Of a stretch of DNA of 64,000 bases, positions 47,433-56,550 are shown in pieces. The position numbers and the translations under genes were made by a program. The notes beneath the pieces were generated by a model that saw only the letters and a program-made list of their open reading frames with translations, did no database searches and was not told where the DNA came from. The first letter of the stretch is position 1, and each line of letters starts with the position of its first letter. Origin of the DNA: a virus; IMG/VR virus record IMGVR_UViG_3300037042_002125, positions 62,001 to 126,000 of that record; one strand, 5' to 3'.

Positions 47433-48544
47433 ATACCAAAAAACAATTAGTGCTAGTCCCTCTTGAGCCGTTGTTTGAGCGGTACACAGAGTCCTGGTAC
47501 AGGAATATACCGCCTCTGTTTACCAAGCACGGCTTCGATGTGACGGTCATAGACGGTGTGACGTTGGAAGATGAAGTGAAGGTCGGAACCTTCTTGGACA
47601 TCAACAGCACAACCCATTACAAGTTTACTCAGCTACAAAAGATCAGCAAGATGTTTCATCAGCGGCAGATCAAAGATGGGTGCGTATTCTTTTTCTCCGA
47701 CACAGAGTTTTGGGGACTTGAGAGCGTACGGCTGTTGGCGCAAATGAATAACGTCAAGGTGTTCATAACTTCGTTCCTGCACGCCGCGTCCTACACAAAA
47801 GAAGACGCGTTCAGCGTTGCAGCCTATTACCAAAAATATACAGAGGTTGGTTGGATAGCCTGCAGTGATCTAGTATTTGTCGGTAGCCAGTACCACAAGC
47901 AGCAGGTCATAAGAGAACGTCTGCGTCCGTACGGGGCAAAGAACTTGGAAAGCAACTTGTATGTCAGTAAGAACCCTCTGTTCCTATCCGACTACCCAAG
48001 GGCCAATAACACAAATCTGTTGGCAGGCAAACAGAAAAAAGTTTTACTTACCAACAGGTTCGATACTGAAAAGCGGCCCAACGAAACCCTTGAGATGTTT
48101 GCCATACTTAAGCTAAGGTATCCAGATTGGGAGTTCGTTGTGACCACTGGCAGGTCAACCTTCCGAGGAACTGAGAGCGTGGTGTATGCCCGTAAGCTCG
48201 AGGCTGAGGGTGTGATCACTATAAAGGCAGGCTTGACAAAAGATCAGTACCACAAAGAGCTTGAAGAAGCAGCGATCATGGTAACTCATAGTATTGAGGA
48301 AAACTACGGTTATTGTCTTGCAGAAGCTTTGATCCACAAATGCCATGTGGTTGCCCGTAAAGGCTTATCTCACGATGAGTTCTTGCCCATGCAATTCTTG
48401 TTTGATAATGAGAAGGTTAGGGACTTTGACGTAACGTCCGATCTCATGGCTACGTTCAATACCTCTGACTGGCCTACTGTAAATGAAGTAGACACTAACG
48501 GAGCAGAGAACATTGCTCGAAGTCTAGAGAGGTTGGTTTTATGA
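47429..48544 (+). CDS. GT-B glycosyltransferase (GT4-like), 371 aa
   Basis: Two Rossmann-like halves. In the C-terminal half LLTNRFDTEKRPNETLEMF (R210, K216) is the donor phosphate site, and SIEENYGYCLAEALIHKCHV at 288-307 is the E-x7-E motif of retaining GT4 enzymes. It transfers a sugar from a nucleotide donor, plausibly the product of the epimerase at 43795, to DNA base or protein. No membrane segment. Follows an unknown gene and precedes the transglycosylase-like gene with ATGA overlap. Confidence 0.9.
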   Translation: MNTKKQLVLVPLEPLFERYTESWYRNIPPLFTKHGFDVTVIDGVTLEDEVKVGTFLDINSTTHYKFTQLQKISKMFHQRQIKDGCVFFFSDTEFWGLESVRLLAQMNNVKVFITSFLHAASYTKEDAFSVAAYYQKYTEVGWIACSDLVFVGSQYHKQQVIRERLRPYGAKNLESNLYVSKNPLFLSDYPRANNTNLLAGKQKKVLLTNRFDTEKRPNETLEMFAILKLRYPDWEFVVTTGRSTFRGTESVVYARKLEAEGVITIKAGLTKDQYHKELEEAAIMVTHSIEENYGYCLAEALIHKCHVVARKGLSHDEFLPMQFLFDNEKVRDFDVTSDLMATFNTSDWPTVNEVDTNGAENIARSLERLVL

Positions 48545-49848
48545 GCGTTCACCTAGTCCCTGCCGGGTGCGAGAGCTATTCTCAAAATAGCGCCCAAATT
48601 TTGGTTACAAGGGAACACAACAAGAAAGAATCAACAGAGTTTGGCGCAAAGTACAAACAGTGGTACACCCACGATAAGACTGTTAGCTTTGTATCTCGGT
48701 CGCAAGTCAACGGCGTGAACATTAAGCACACTGCTGACATCGCTGTTCCAATATCCAACGCCCTGTTTGTCCACGCCTGTGGGCTGACCAAGGTTTTGGC
48801 AAATCCAATCCATGGCGATTATGTCAAGAGCACCTTTGAAGACAAGGGCATAGAATCCATCATTGATAGTGGTGGGTTCCAGATGCTAACTGGCGCAGTA
48901 GACTTTGTCCACCCTGACGATGTGGTACGCAGGTACAACAAGTTGGCAAACATTGGGATGCCAATTGACTTGCCAGTCCGATCAAAGTTTGAAAAAGAGT
49001 ATTTCGATCCTGTTTCGAGAATGATCAAAGCCAACGATGATTATCTAATCCAGCGGCTTGACCCAAATATACACTTAGCTTTGATTAGCCACGGGACGTC
49101 TTTAGAAAGGAGAAAACGTCGTTTGGACGTTCTCGATCGCAAAGCTGAGGTAGTGGCAATAGCAGGTCTGAACATCAAACCGGAACCTGGCGTTGACCAT
49201 TACTTGAACATAATTGAGAATTTAATGTATGTGATACACAGGTACAGAAAGACTACTAGGTACTTTCACGTCCTGGGTGTAACAGCCAAATTCTGGATGT
49301 TCATGTATGCGCTGATTGAGGCAGAAGGTTACGTCAGAGAAATCGGCGCTGACTCAGTTAGCCACCGAATGGGTTCTCTGATTGGCATGGTTGACCGTTC
49401 AGACTTCACTGTCGTTGACATTCCAAAGAATCAAGTCTTCAAGCAGGCTATTCCTTGTGGGTGTCCTGTTTGCGTGGCGATTGATGACATCCGCATCCTT
49501 AACGCTGCGGCAATTCTCGAAGCTCACAACCTATGGGTAAAGGCTAAACAGACTGAGTTGATTGTAGACCTGGCAAGGCACTTCATAAAGAACGAGGTTA
49601 CGCTGGCAGAGATATCGAAGGTAATGAACCTGCGCATTGACCTGACGAAGTTTCAATACATGGTCAACTACACTCGCGAGATCATCGCCAGCGACAAGTT
49701 CAAGAGTATCAAACCGGCTCGCAGTACCAACAGCTTGTTCTCAGACATCATCTCAGAAGAGAACATAGATGAAGCGAACGTAGGCAAGGACAAGTACAAC
49801 GAGATTCTTATCAAGTACGAGAAATTTCACAAAAGAAAGTTTAGGTGA
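48541..49848 (+). CDS. dpdA: Queuine tRNA-ribosyltransferase-like/DpdA 7-deazaguanine transglycosylase, 435 aa
   Basis: TGT-fold enzyme. IIDSGGFQML (D109 region) is the base-recognition motif; LISHGTSLERRKRR at 181-194 corresponds to the VQGG loop; GADSVSHR with D271 is a candidate nucleophile; the zinc site is CGCPVC (C306, C308, C311) with H329 in EAHNLW. Length and divergence from host Tgt fit phage DpdA, which inserts 7-deazaguanines into DNA. No FolE, QueD or recognisable QueC/QueE is in this window, so preQ0 might come from elsewhere on the genome or the host; a tRNA target is the alternative. It ends the enzyme part of the island. Confidence 0.8.
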   Translation: MSVHLVPAGCESYSQNSAQILVTREHNKKESTEFGAKYKQWYTHDKTVSFVSRSQVNGVNIKHTADIAVPISNALFVHACGLTKVLANPIHGDYVKSTFEDKGIESIIDSGGFQMLTGAVDFVHPDDVVRRYNKLANIGMPIDLPVRSKFEKEYFDPVSRMIKANDDYLIQRLDPNIHLALISHGTSLERRKRRLDVLDRKAEVVAIAGLNIKPEPGVDHYLNIIENLMYVIHRYRKTTRYFHVLGVTAKFWMFMYALIEAEGYVREIGADSVSHRMGSLIGMVDRSDFTVVDIPKNQVFKQAIPCGCPVCVAIDDIRILNAAAILEAHNLWVKAKQTELIVDLARHFIKNEVTLAEISKVMNLRIDLTKFQYMVNYTREIIASDKFKSIKPARSTNSLFSDIISEENIDEANVGKDKYNEILIKYEKFHKRKFR

Positions 49849-49852
49849 CAGT

Positions 49853-50221
49853 ATGGCTACCGCACCTGTTAAAGCAAAACCTGCTGTAAAGACTGTTGGT
49901 GGGTTGATTTTTTGGCCAGTCAAGAAACCAGAACGATTCTACGCATCAGTTCGCTCTTGGGTAGAAGCTGGGTTGCCTGACGAAGCTTGGGTTTATGACT
50001 CAGCTGATACGTTGTCCAGCTGTCGTATTAAGATCGTTGATGCAACCTACTACAGAGGAATTTTCAACCGCATCCCACGGCTGTTGAAGCCAAAGGAAAA
50101 TAAGCTAATCTTCCCTAGCATCTTGTTGGTACCTATTACGCCAGCCCTCGCCAAGGACAAAGCAAAAGGCATCAAAGGTGCTAACACCAAAGAGCATCAC
50201 AGACTAAATTACGGAGCGTAA
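49853..50221 (+). CDS. Hypothetical protein, 122 aa
   Basis: Short Ala/Lys/Pro N-terminus (MATAPVKAKPAVKTVGG), an ordered middle (LIFWPVKKPERFYASVRSWV) and a basic tail (GIKGANTKEHHRLNYGA). The start is five bases after the transglycosylase-like gene. Unknown; could be a partner protein. Confidence 0.75.
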   Translation: MATAPVKAKPAVKTVGGLIFWPVKKPERFYASVRSWVEAGLPDEAWVYDSADTLSSCRIKIVDATYYRGIFNRIPRLLKPKENKLIFPSILLVPITPALAKDKAKGIKGANTKEHHRLNYGA

Positions 50222-50224
50222 ACC

Positions 50225-50653
50225 ATGACAACCATTAACACAGACAAAGAAACTCTAGTGATCTCTACACCTAGGCTTAGTAGGCTCAGCAGTCAAAAGA
50301 CAACCATATGGGTAAAGTTTACTCGACCTGGTATTCACTGCTACCTTAAGGCTCCAGATGAAGTGAAGTATCTTAGAGATCCTCACCGTCACAGTTTCCA
50401 TTTCAAAGTTGGCATCCAGGTTCATCACGATGACCGTGAAATCGAATTCCATATGTTCTTGAATTGGGTTACCGGCCTGTACGACAAGTCTATGCTCATG
50501 TTGGATTACAAATCTTGCGAAATGATTGCCGCAGAATTAGTTGGAGCAATTGCTTCTAAATACGATTGCAGTAATCGTTCAATCGAAGTAGAAGTTTCTG
50601 AGGATGGAGAATGTGGAGCCTGTGTCTACGACAATCCAGTTGGTATCTACTAA
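50225..50653 (+). CDS. Hypothetical protein, 142 aa
   Basis: Beta-rich N-terminal half (TTIWVKFTRPGIHCYLKAPD; HFKVGIQVHHDDREIEFHMF) and a helix (SCEMIAAELVGAIASKYDCS). Last gene before the terminator at 50692, closing the island. The fold may be a small sandwich. No function recognised. Confidence 0.8.
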   Translation: MTTINTDKETLVISTPRLSRLSSQKTTIWVKFTRPGIHCYLKAPDEVKYLRDPHRHSFHFKVGIQVHHDDREIEFHMFLNWVTGLYDKSMLMLDYKSCEMIAAELVGAIASKYDCSNRSIEVEVSEDGECGACVYDNPVGIY

Positions 50654-50691
50654 CTATTCGACAGTAGAAAATATTTCAAAGAAATAAAATC

Positions 50692-50730
50692 GGCCGTTGC
50701 CTGGTAATTCTGGGCAACGGCCTTTCCTTT
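50692..50730 (+). terminator. Strong intrinsic terminator closing the island
   Basis: GGCCGTTGCC pairs with GGGCAACGGCC across a short loop, followed by TTTCCTTT. It separates the enzyme island from the virion genes. Confidence 0.85.
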
Positions 50731-50829
50731 GCCTGCGTCATTTCAAAGATTTGCTGCACATTGTATTTTAATATATCACTGGACCAGCCTAACAGTGATT
50801 TAAGTTCAAAAACCCTACGTGGAGAATAC

Positions 50830-52443
50830 ATGCACAAACCAAATCTTAAGAGAGCTTCTCGGTTCGCCGAGATCGCTCGTAAGACTGGTGGTGTGTTTGT
50901 TTTCGCTACCCGGGACGCTACGTTGCCAAATGCGAAGGACGTAAGTGCAGAGATTGCAAAGCATAGTTTCGTACAATGCTCCTGCAAGAAATGCACCGCA
51001 GAATTTGCGTTTCCCAAAGTCGAAGGCGCACAGCCATTCTGTGTTGTCTGCGGCGATGGAAATGTAGAAGTCAAGGGAGAAGTGAAAGCGAGCATTGCCC
51101 CCGACGAAGAACTCTCGTATCTGACTTGCGCTGGTTGCGGAACGATTAACGCGTTTCATGCTGCCCTTGCAGGTGTAGGCAAACACATCCACTGCTCTGC
51201 ATGTGGTACTGATATGCTTGAAAAAGCTGCCGATGGAAGCGATGAGGGTGACGGTGAAGACATCGATTTCGATGAGGACACTGAAGAAGCTGCTGACGAT
51301 GCGCCAGAAGTTGACGATATGGAACTCCTCGATCTTGAGGACGACATTGAAGACACTGATGATGCTGTCGCAACTACGACCAATGAAGATCAAGTTGGCG
51401 TAAAACCCAATACGACTACATTGCCTGATGACGCTGGCGCAGACAGAGGCCCTGGTGCTCCTGACTCAGCCCTTGTTGATGGCAAGCCTGCTAACCCTGG
51501 TATCGAGCCAACCACTCAGAACCCAGGCGCCGTGGAGCCCAAAGTCACAAAGGCGGGTGCAGTCAAAGCTGATGCAGATGAAATGCCTGAAAATGACTAC
51601 GGAGATGAAACGATTGACATGGACCTAGTTGACGTCGAAGACGAAGACGAAACCCCAATTGAATCCGTATCGTTCTTCTACGGTGACAAGAAGGTGTTGC
51701 TGTCTGCCAAGGACCAAATCATTGCCACACTGGCCGAAGCGGATGCAGGTGCTTACAAGGATATGCTGCAAACTGAGCAGTTCCGTATGAGCGTCGCGCA
51801 CACCATCGAAACAGAAGGCTTGAAGAAGGCTCTGGCAACGTACAAGTTCAAACCCAGCAAGGTCACTGTCAAAGTTTCCAAGGTTGTGCAGGCGAAAGTC
51901 GATGCAGCTACTGAGAAACAACGGAAGACGGCCACTGCAGGTGCTGACACGTATGCCGAACAGTTCCAACACAGTCTGGATATTGCAGCCGCAGGTTACG
52001 CAGGTAATTTCTGGCGCAACAAACATGATCCGTTGAAGACTGCCTTGATTGCAGAGTTGGCGAGCCTAAACATTCGCAAACCTGAAAAGATCATTGACAA
52101 GATTTTCGCACAATACAGTGTCGCCCAATTCCGGGAAGTCATTGATGTTGCGCGCGAACTTGCCAAGAAGCCTGTCGTGGCTCTAAACGCATTGGCTGAG
52201 ACGATTGATTTGGTGAAGTACACCCCGACCGCGAACTTGAAAAAGCCCGTGACCGCTGGTGATGACGCCGATGAAGACGAATCAGTTGATGACGATGACG
52301 TTGATGACGATGAGACAGAAGATGAAGGCGAAGAGTTTGCTACCGCTACTCCCGTCGAAGTCGTAACGTCTTCGTTGAAAGACAGTTCGTTCAAGACTCC
52401 GGAATTGCGTCGCATTCTGGGTAATTCCTCTTCCTTCTTTTAA
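50830..52443 (+). CDS. Zinc-ribbon and acidic-linker head-region protein, 537 aa
   Basis: Start at MHKPNLKRASRFAEI (ATG 50830) after GGAGAATAC; 23 more open codons lack a site. Two zinc-ribbon-like units (CSCKKC...FCVVCG at about 52-75; LTCAGCG...IHCSACG at about 97-123), a long acidic Pro/Asp-rich region to about 270, then a helical domain (AHTIETEGLKKALATYKFKP; LAELNIRKP region) and another acidic patch before SSFKTPELRRILGNSSSFF. Position directly before the decoration and capsid genes suggests a scaffold, prohead core or protease-partner role. No T4 homologue can be named. Confidence 0.8.
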   Translation: MHKPNLKRASRFAEIARKTGGVFVFATRDATLPNAKDVSAEIAKHSFVQCSCKKCTAEFAFPKVEGAQPFCVVCGDGNVEVKGEVKASIAPDEELSYLTCAGCGTINAFHAALAGVGKHIHCSACGTDMLEKAADGSDEGDGEDIDFDEDTEEAADDAPEVDDMELLDLEDDIEDTDDAVATTTNEDQVGVKPNTTTLPDDAGADRGPGAPDSALVDGKPANPGIEPTTQNPGAVEPKVTKAGAVKADADEMPENDYGDETIDMDLVDVEDEDETPIESVSFFYGDKKVLLSAKDQIIATLAEADAGAYKDMLQTEQFRMSVAHTIETEGLKKALATYKFKPSKVTVKVSKVVQAKVDAATEKQRKTATAGADTYAEQFQHSLDIAAAGYAGNFWRNKHDPLKTALIAELASLNIRKPEKIIDKIFAQYSVAQFREVIDVARELAKKPVVALNALAETIDLVKYTPTANLKKPVTAGDDADEDESVDDDDVDDDETEDEGEEFATATPVEVVTSSLKDSSFKTPELRRILGNSSSFF

Positions 52444-52457
52444 TCCAGGAGAAATAC

Positions 52458-53135
52458 ATGCTTTACTTTCCCCAAGGTCGTACCTACATCAGCCAGGAAT
52501 TCCCTGTTGCTCTGGGCGCTACCGTCCCCGCAGAAGGCTTGGCCCTTGTTGCAAACACGTCCAACGGTTCTTTCGGTGTTCAGCCTTCTAATGCTGCCGC
52601 TGGCGAGAAGTTTGTTGGTATCTCGATCTCCATGCAAATGACGATCACAAGCCTGGCTCGCGTTGAGACGCAAGTCGTTCCTGCCAGCAACACGCTGACT
52701 CTGGAACGCGCTCCGTCCGCTGGTACCACGTCAGTTTATGACGTGACTGCTGGCGCCGTTGTGCCGTCTGCTGGTCCCGGCGCATGGTCTCTGATTGGCG
52801 ATACGCTGACTTTGACTGCTGCTGAAACTGGCCATGAAGTTAACGTGTCCTACAAGTTTGCTGTGACGGCGCAAGAGTCGATGCAAATCCAAGGCGACAT
52901 CTATCCGGGCGGCGCTGCTGGTCTGGTTGTTGGCCAAGTCGGTGTGCTCAAGAACGGTACGGTCTTCACGTCCGAGTTTGACACCACGCAAAATTGGAAC
53001 GTTGCCAATCCGGTCGTAACGACTGGCTTGGACGGCCAATTCACTATCGGCGGTGCTGGTGATACGGTCCAAGGTTTTGTGGTGAATGTGCCTTCGGCAA
53101 CTTCCCCTTACCTTGGTCTGAACCTGACCAACTAA
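52458..53135 (+). CDS. Probable capsid decoration or head structural protein, 225 aa
   Basis: AGGAGAAATAC precedes the ATG. The sequence is beta-rich, Ala/Gly/Thr/Val-heavy with low charge (LTLTAAETGHEVNVSYKFAV), like Ig- or jelly-roll virion proteins. Codons favour C- and G-ending highly expressed forms, as in the capsid gene next to it. It sits between the acidic head protein and the major capsid protein. A decoration or capsid-vertex role is likely; it could also be a prohead component. Confidence 0.7.
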   Translation: MLYFPQGRTYISQEFPVALGATVPAEGLALVANTSNGSFGVQPSNAAAGEKFVGISISMQMTITSLARVETQVVPASNTLTLERAPSAGTTSVYDVTAGAVVPSAGPGAWSLIGDTLTLTAAETGHEVNVSYKFAVTAQESMQIQGDIYPGGAAGLVVGQVGVLKNGTVFTSEFDTTQNWNVANPVVTTGLDGQFTIGGAGDTVQGFVVNVPSATSPYLGLNLTN

Positions 53136-53166
53136 GCTATCACCAACACTTAACTTAAAAGGAAAC

Positions 53167-54219
53167 ATGATGCGAATCAAAACTCCCGTGCTCGCTACCG
53201 AGTATCGCTTCCAGGGCTCCAACGAGCGTGCTGTCGGTGCAAATGGTGACTTGAATGCCGGCTCCAAACGCGAACTGCTTCAACGTCAATTGATGCTGGT
53301 CCAGGCTACGGCCAACGGCGAAGTGACCACTGCTGGTAAATTGGAACGCGCTCGTAAGAGCCGCGAACTGATCGAAGCAATGTTCAACAACGACGCTGTC
53401 CACAAGGAACTCGGCGAAACGATGGGCAAGGACTTGTACCTGACTGCCAATCGCCGCGGTTTTGCTCGTAAGTTTATGAGCCGTCAAGACCTGCTGCCTG
53501 GTCAATTCCCGGTTGTCAAGCTGCGCCGGAAAGACGTTACGGTTGTGTACGCAACTTCGCCTACCAAGACGGAATCGCAAATCACCCGTGACAAGATCTT
53601 CACGCCGCCGGAAGTCATCCTGGAAGCTCGTCCGTTCATCGAACTGCGCGAAATCAACACGTCGACCTCCGACGTGTTGGACGAGAAGTTTGGTGAAGCT
53701 CTGGAAGCTATCATGGTCGGTGAAGACCGTCTGTGGAAGCGCCAAGCTGACAGCACCATTGGCCTGGACAACGACCTGAGCATCATCTCTGGTACGCTGA
53801 CCCCGCTGACTTTGATGGAAGTGCGTCAGAACGTTGCACGTTGGAACCTGCCGGTCCCGTCGCTGCTGATGGCATCTGATCTGTACACTGACATCGTCGG
53901 TGACACCACGTTCATCCAAGCGATTGAACCGGTTGCACGTCATGAGCTGATTATGACTGGCGAACTGGCTATCCTGTACGGCATGGCAATCACTAGCGAT
54001 GCATATCGCCATCCGGAACACCGCGTTCTGAATCAAGGCGAGTTCTATGCAATCAGCGACCCGATCACCCATGGTCAGTACACTGATCGTGGCGGCGTTG
54101 ATACGGAAGCAATCTCCGGCGCAACTGAGAAGATTCCTGGCAAGGGCTGGTGGGTCTATGAGTCTTACTCCTCAGTGATTGGTAATACTCGTTCTGTTGC
54201 TAAGGGCATCCGCCAGTAA
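53167..54219 (+). CDS. Major capsid protein, 350 aa
   Basis: AAAAGGAAAC precedes the ATG. The order N-terminal helical scaffold-like arm (KRELLQRQLMLVQATANGEV), extended loop DLLPGQFPVVKLRRKDVTVV, spine-helix region FGEALEAIMVGEDRLWKRQA, and the C-terminal TGELAILYGMAITSDAY with EFYAISDP is that of an HK97-fold phage capsid protein of large myoviruses. Codon use (CTG, CGT, AAC, GAC) marks very high expression. Followed by a weak hairpin at 54247-54271. Assembly with the neighbouring acidic proteins is likely. Confidence 0.8.
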   Translation: MMRIKTPVLATEYRFQGSNERAVGANGDLNAGSKRELLQRQLMLVQATANGEVTTAGKLERARKSRELIEAMFNNDAVHKELGETMGKDLYLTANRRGFARKFMSRQDLLPGQFPVVKLRRKDVTVVYATSPTKTESQITRDKIFTPPEVILEARPFIELREINTSTSDVLDEKFGEALEAIMVGEDRLWKRQADSTIGLDNDLSIISGTLTPLTLMEVRQNVARWNLPVPSLLMASDLYTDIVGDTTFIQAIEPVARHELIMTGELAILYGMAITSDAYRHPEHRVLNQGEFYAISDPITHGQYTDRGGVDTEAISGATEKIPGKGWWVYESYSSVIGNTRSVAKGIRQ

Positions 54220-54304
54220 CACTTCGAGCTAAGTAATAGTGTGCCTGCCCTTATTCACGTGAAGGTGGGCCCTACTCTTAAATACCAATCAACTGGAGAA
54301 GATC

Positions 54305-55291
54305 ATGCGATATTCAAAATCCCTTGATTTGCTTATTGCTGCGGTGACCTTTGGTCGCCAAGGTGATACAAACAAGGCCGCGATTTGCTTCGACAAGGCA
54401 TTGGCAATGAAGGATCTCGGTCCTACTATTGCCGCGCTGGAAAGAAGCCAAGCTAAGGCTCACGTTGAGCTGACGGCTTCATTGACCAAGAAAAAGAAGA
54501 CTACTGCCCAGTTGATGGCTGAGTTGGCTGCAAAACGCCGCAAAGCTCAAACGGCTGCCGGTAAGCTTCCTTTCCCTGGCGCTGCTCCTCCGTTCAAGAA
54601 GAAATCTGAATCCGAAGCTGCTGACGATGAAGGTGATTCTTTTGACGATATTGCTGATGACATGACCGTTGGTAACGGCCCTGCTGGCAATTCTCGTCCG
54701 GTTAACGGACCCTTTGGCGGCGGATCAACCGCAGCTTTCGGTGAAGACGAAGCCGAGGATGACGAAGAGCTAGACACAGACGACCTCGACGAAGAAGATG
54801 CTGACCTCGAAGACATTGACGAAGGCTTCAACGACGTCATGGAGAACCTTGACCCTAGCATCCCCTCTGTAGACGGCGAAGGCCAACCAGGTGATGACAA
54901 CTCAGAAGTGTCGGAAGCTGATGACGAGGAAGATGACGAAGATGAAGATGACGAAGATGAAGATGACAAAGACGGCGAAGAAGATGCTGGCTTTGACAAC
55001 TACTCCAAGGACAAACAAGCTAAATACTTGTTGAATCATCCAGGTTCCAAGCATCACAAGAAGCCAAAGAAGGCGGCTCCGAAGCCTGCGGCAAAGCCTG
55101 CTCCTAAACCGAAAAAGAAAGCTAAAGCTGACTTTGACGGCGACATGGATGAAGATGACGGCTTTGAGGGTGTAGAAGACCTTGACGAGGATATGGAAGA
55201 ATCGCGAGCTATTGCATCTCGCGTGAAACGTGTCCAAGCCAACCTCAAAGCTTTGGCCAGGCTTTCTAGCACCAGCAAGACTAGTAAGTAA
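54305..55291 (+). CDS. Acidic head-associated protein with TPR-like N-terminus, 328 aa
   Basis: CTGGAGAAG lies before the ATG. Residues 1-50 form a TPR-like helix pair (LIAAVTFGRQGDTNKAAICF), then a basic helix (KKKKTTAQLMAELAAKRRK), a long Asp/Glu-rich stretch (about 100-235) and a basic/acidic alternation ending in a helix (RVKRVQANLKALARLSSTSK). Alternating charge blocks suggest a scaffold or internal head protein. A terminator follows (55339-55386), so it is the last gene of the capsid transcript. Confidence 0.8.
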   Translation: MRYSKSLDLLIAAVTFGRQGDTNKAAICFDKALAMKDLGPTIAALERSQAKAHVELTASLTKKKKTTAQLMAELAAKRRKAQTAAGKLPFPGAAPPFKKKSESEAADDEGDSFDDIADDMTVGNGPAGNSRPVNGPFGGGSTAAFGEDEAEDDEELDTDDLDEEDADLEDIDEGFNDVMENLDPSIPSVDGEGQPGDDNSEVSEADDEEDDEDEDDEDEDDKDGEEDAGFDNYSKDKQAKYLLNHPGSKHHKKPKKAAPKPAAKPAPKPKKKAKADFDGDMDEDDGFEGVEDLDEDMEESRAIASRVKRVQANLKALARLSSTSKTSK

Positions 55292-55338
55292 GTTTGCGCT
55301 GAACTAAATAGGGCGAACACAGTCCGTTGCAACAAAGT

Positions 55339-55386
55339 GGGCAGGCCTAGATCTAAGCACGTTTTAGGTTTAGCCTGCCCCTTTTT
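55339..55386 (+). terminator. Intrinsic terminator between head and tail genes
   Basis: GGGCAGGC (55339-55346) pairs with GCCTGCCC (55373-55380), followed by CTTTTTC. It separates the capsid block from the neck/tail block. Confidence 0.85.
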
Positions 55387-55399
55387 CATTTAGGCCCCT

Positions 55400-56158
55400 A
55401 TGTCAGTCCCCCTTCCCAATCCCAACCAGCTAGACCAACGGATCAATCCGATTGAGGCCTTTATTTACAAAGGGCTGGCCGATCGTTTTTACCAGGTGTT
55501 CGGCGCGGTACTTACATATACGACTTCACAAGATAAGAAAGCTGCGCGAGCCAAGATGCTTGGCAACAAGGATACTGGTTATCCTATGGCGTTCGCTGTT
55601 TTGAAAACAATTGCTGTTGATGAGACTAGGTACTCTCCTAAGTCTCTGCTCTTGCGCGGCGTAACTTCTGGCGCATCTTCAGACAGCAAGCTAACCTACA
55701 AGGCTCAATTTGTGCCTGTAGTGATCTCATTTGAAATAACCTTTCTCAGTCAAGACATAAAAGAAGTGACAGCCTTGGCTAAAGAATGGATATTTGCCTC
55801 AATTGGTGGGTACCTGAAATTCTCTGTTAGTTACGGAGTAGTTGACCTTGACATAGGCAATGATCTTGATAGAGAAGTACAGATACCAGAAAAGAAAGCT
55901 GGTCTCTCCGATGTCAATGAATACGAAATGATTACTAACATGCGTGTTCTAGGATATCTCAGCCCAGATAATTTGTCTAAGGTACAGGCAGTCACCGACC
56001 TTAAAATCCAAGGTCTGATGGGTCCCCAAGCAGATTATGAAGCATTGAAAAATGCTACCCAAGGACATAACGGACAGATCTTCATGTTTAATAGGCAATG
56101 GAATTCTATCCCTGGTCCAGAAGGTTCTTACCAAGATCCAAAAACACCCGGTGCTTAA
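55400..56158 (+). CDS. Virion structural protein, neck/tail-completion candidate, 252 aa
   Basis: Soluble alpha/beta protein (IEAFIYKGLADRFYQVFGAV; FVPVVISFEITFLSQDIKEV). The position between the capsid block and the tail sheath is where T4-like phages place neck and tail-terminator proteins, and the beta-rich middle would suit a tail terminator. No signature residues can confirm this. The C-terminal 40 residues are polar (QWNSIPGPEGSYQDPKTPGA). Confidence 0.65.
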   Translation: MSVPLPNPNQLDQRINPIEAFIYKGLADRFYQVFGAVLTYTTSQDKKAARAKMLGNKDTGYPMAFAVLKTIAVDETRYSPKSLLLRGVTSGASSDSKLTYKAQFVPVVISFEITFLSQDIKEVTALAKEWIFASIGGYLKFSVSYGVVDLDIGNDLDREVQIPEKKAGLSDVNEYEMITNMRVLGYLSPDNLSKVQAVTDLKIQGLMGPQADYEALKNATQGHNGQIFMFNRQWNSIPGPEGSYQDPKTPGA

Positions 56159-56193
56159 TTTAATACGCACTTCATCTACACTGGAAACAGAAC

Positions 56194-56550
56194 ATGCCAA
56201 GTACAAATAATCAGGCTCTGCTATTAGACCTACAAGTCTTTCTTGCTACCAACAATATACGGCGAGGCGTCTTAAGTGTAGCAATCAACGCAGCAACCGA
56301 GAGCAATAATTTTGTTGAACAGACAATTGACGTTGCTGCATCTGGTACTAAAACCTACACATGCCTAACAGGAAATGTGTGTACGGTTATTCGCACTTCA
56401 ATACCTATTAACGTAGTGGTTACGAAAGGTATTGCAACTTTTTCTTTCACCATAAATTCTTTGTTCGTGTTTACGGATTCTATTTATCAACTGCTCTTTA
56501 CGAATCCAGATGCAACAAACATAGCAACGTTACGACTTGTCCAAATCTAG
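56194..56550 (+). CDS. Hypothetical virion-region protein, 118 aa
   Basis: Beta-rich, Asn/Thr/Val-heavy (TYTCLTGNVCTVIRTSIPIN) with a hydrophobic C-terminal strand pair (GIATFSFTINSLFVFTDSIY). Looks like a small beta-sandwich structural protein. GGAAACAGAAC is upstream. Family unknown. Confidence 0.7.
   Translation: MPSTNNQALLLDLQVFLATNNIRRGVLSVAINAATESNNFVEQTIDVAASGTKTYTCLTGNVCTVIRTSIPINVVVTKGIATFSFTINSLFVFTDSIYQLLFTNPDATNIATLRLVQI

Noticed and set aside
48478-48488. ACTGTAAATG as a promoter-like element
   Set aside because: It lies inside the glycosyltransferase coding sequence, and the base after AAAT breaks the consensus.
53155-54072. Minus-strand 305-codon frame
   Set aside because: Antisense of the major capsid gene; long antisense frames arise from its strong codon bias.
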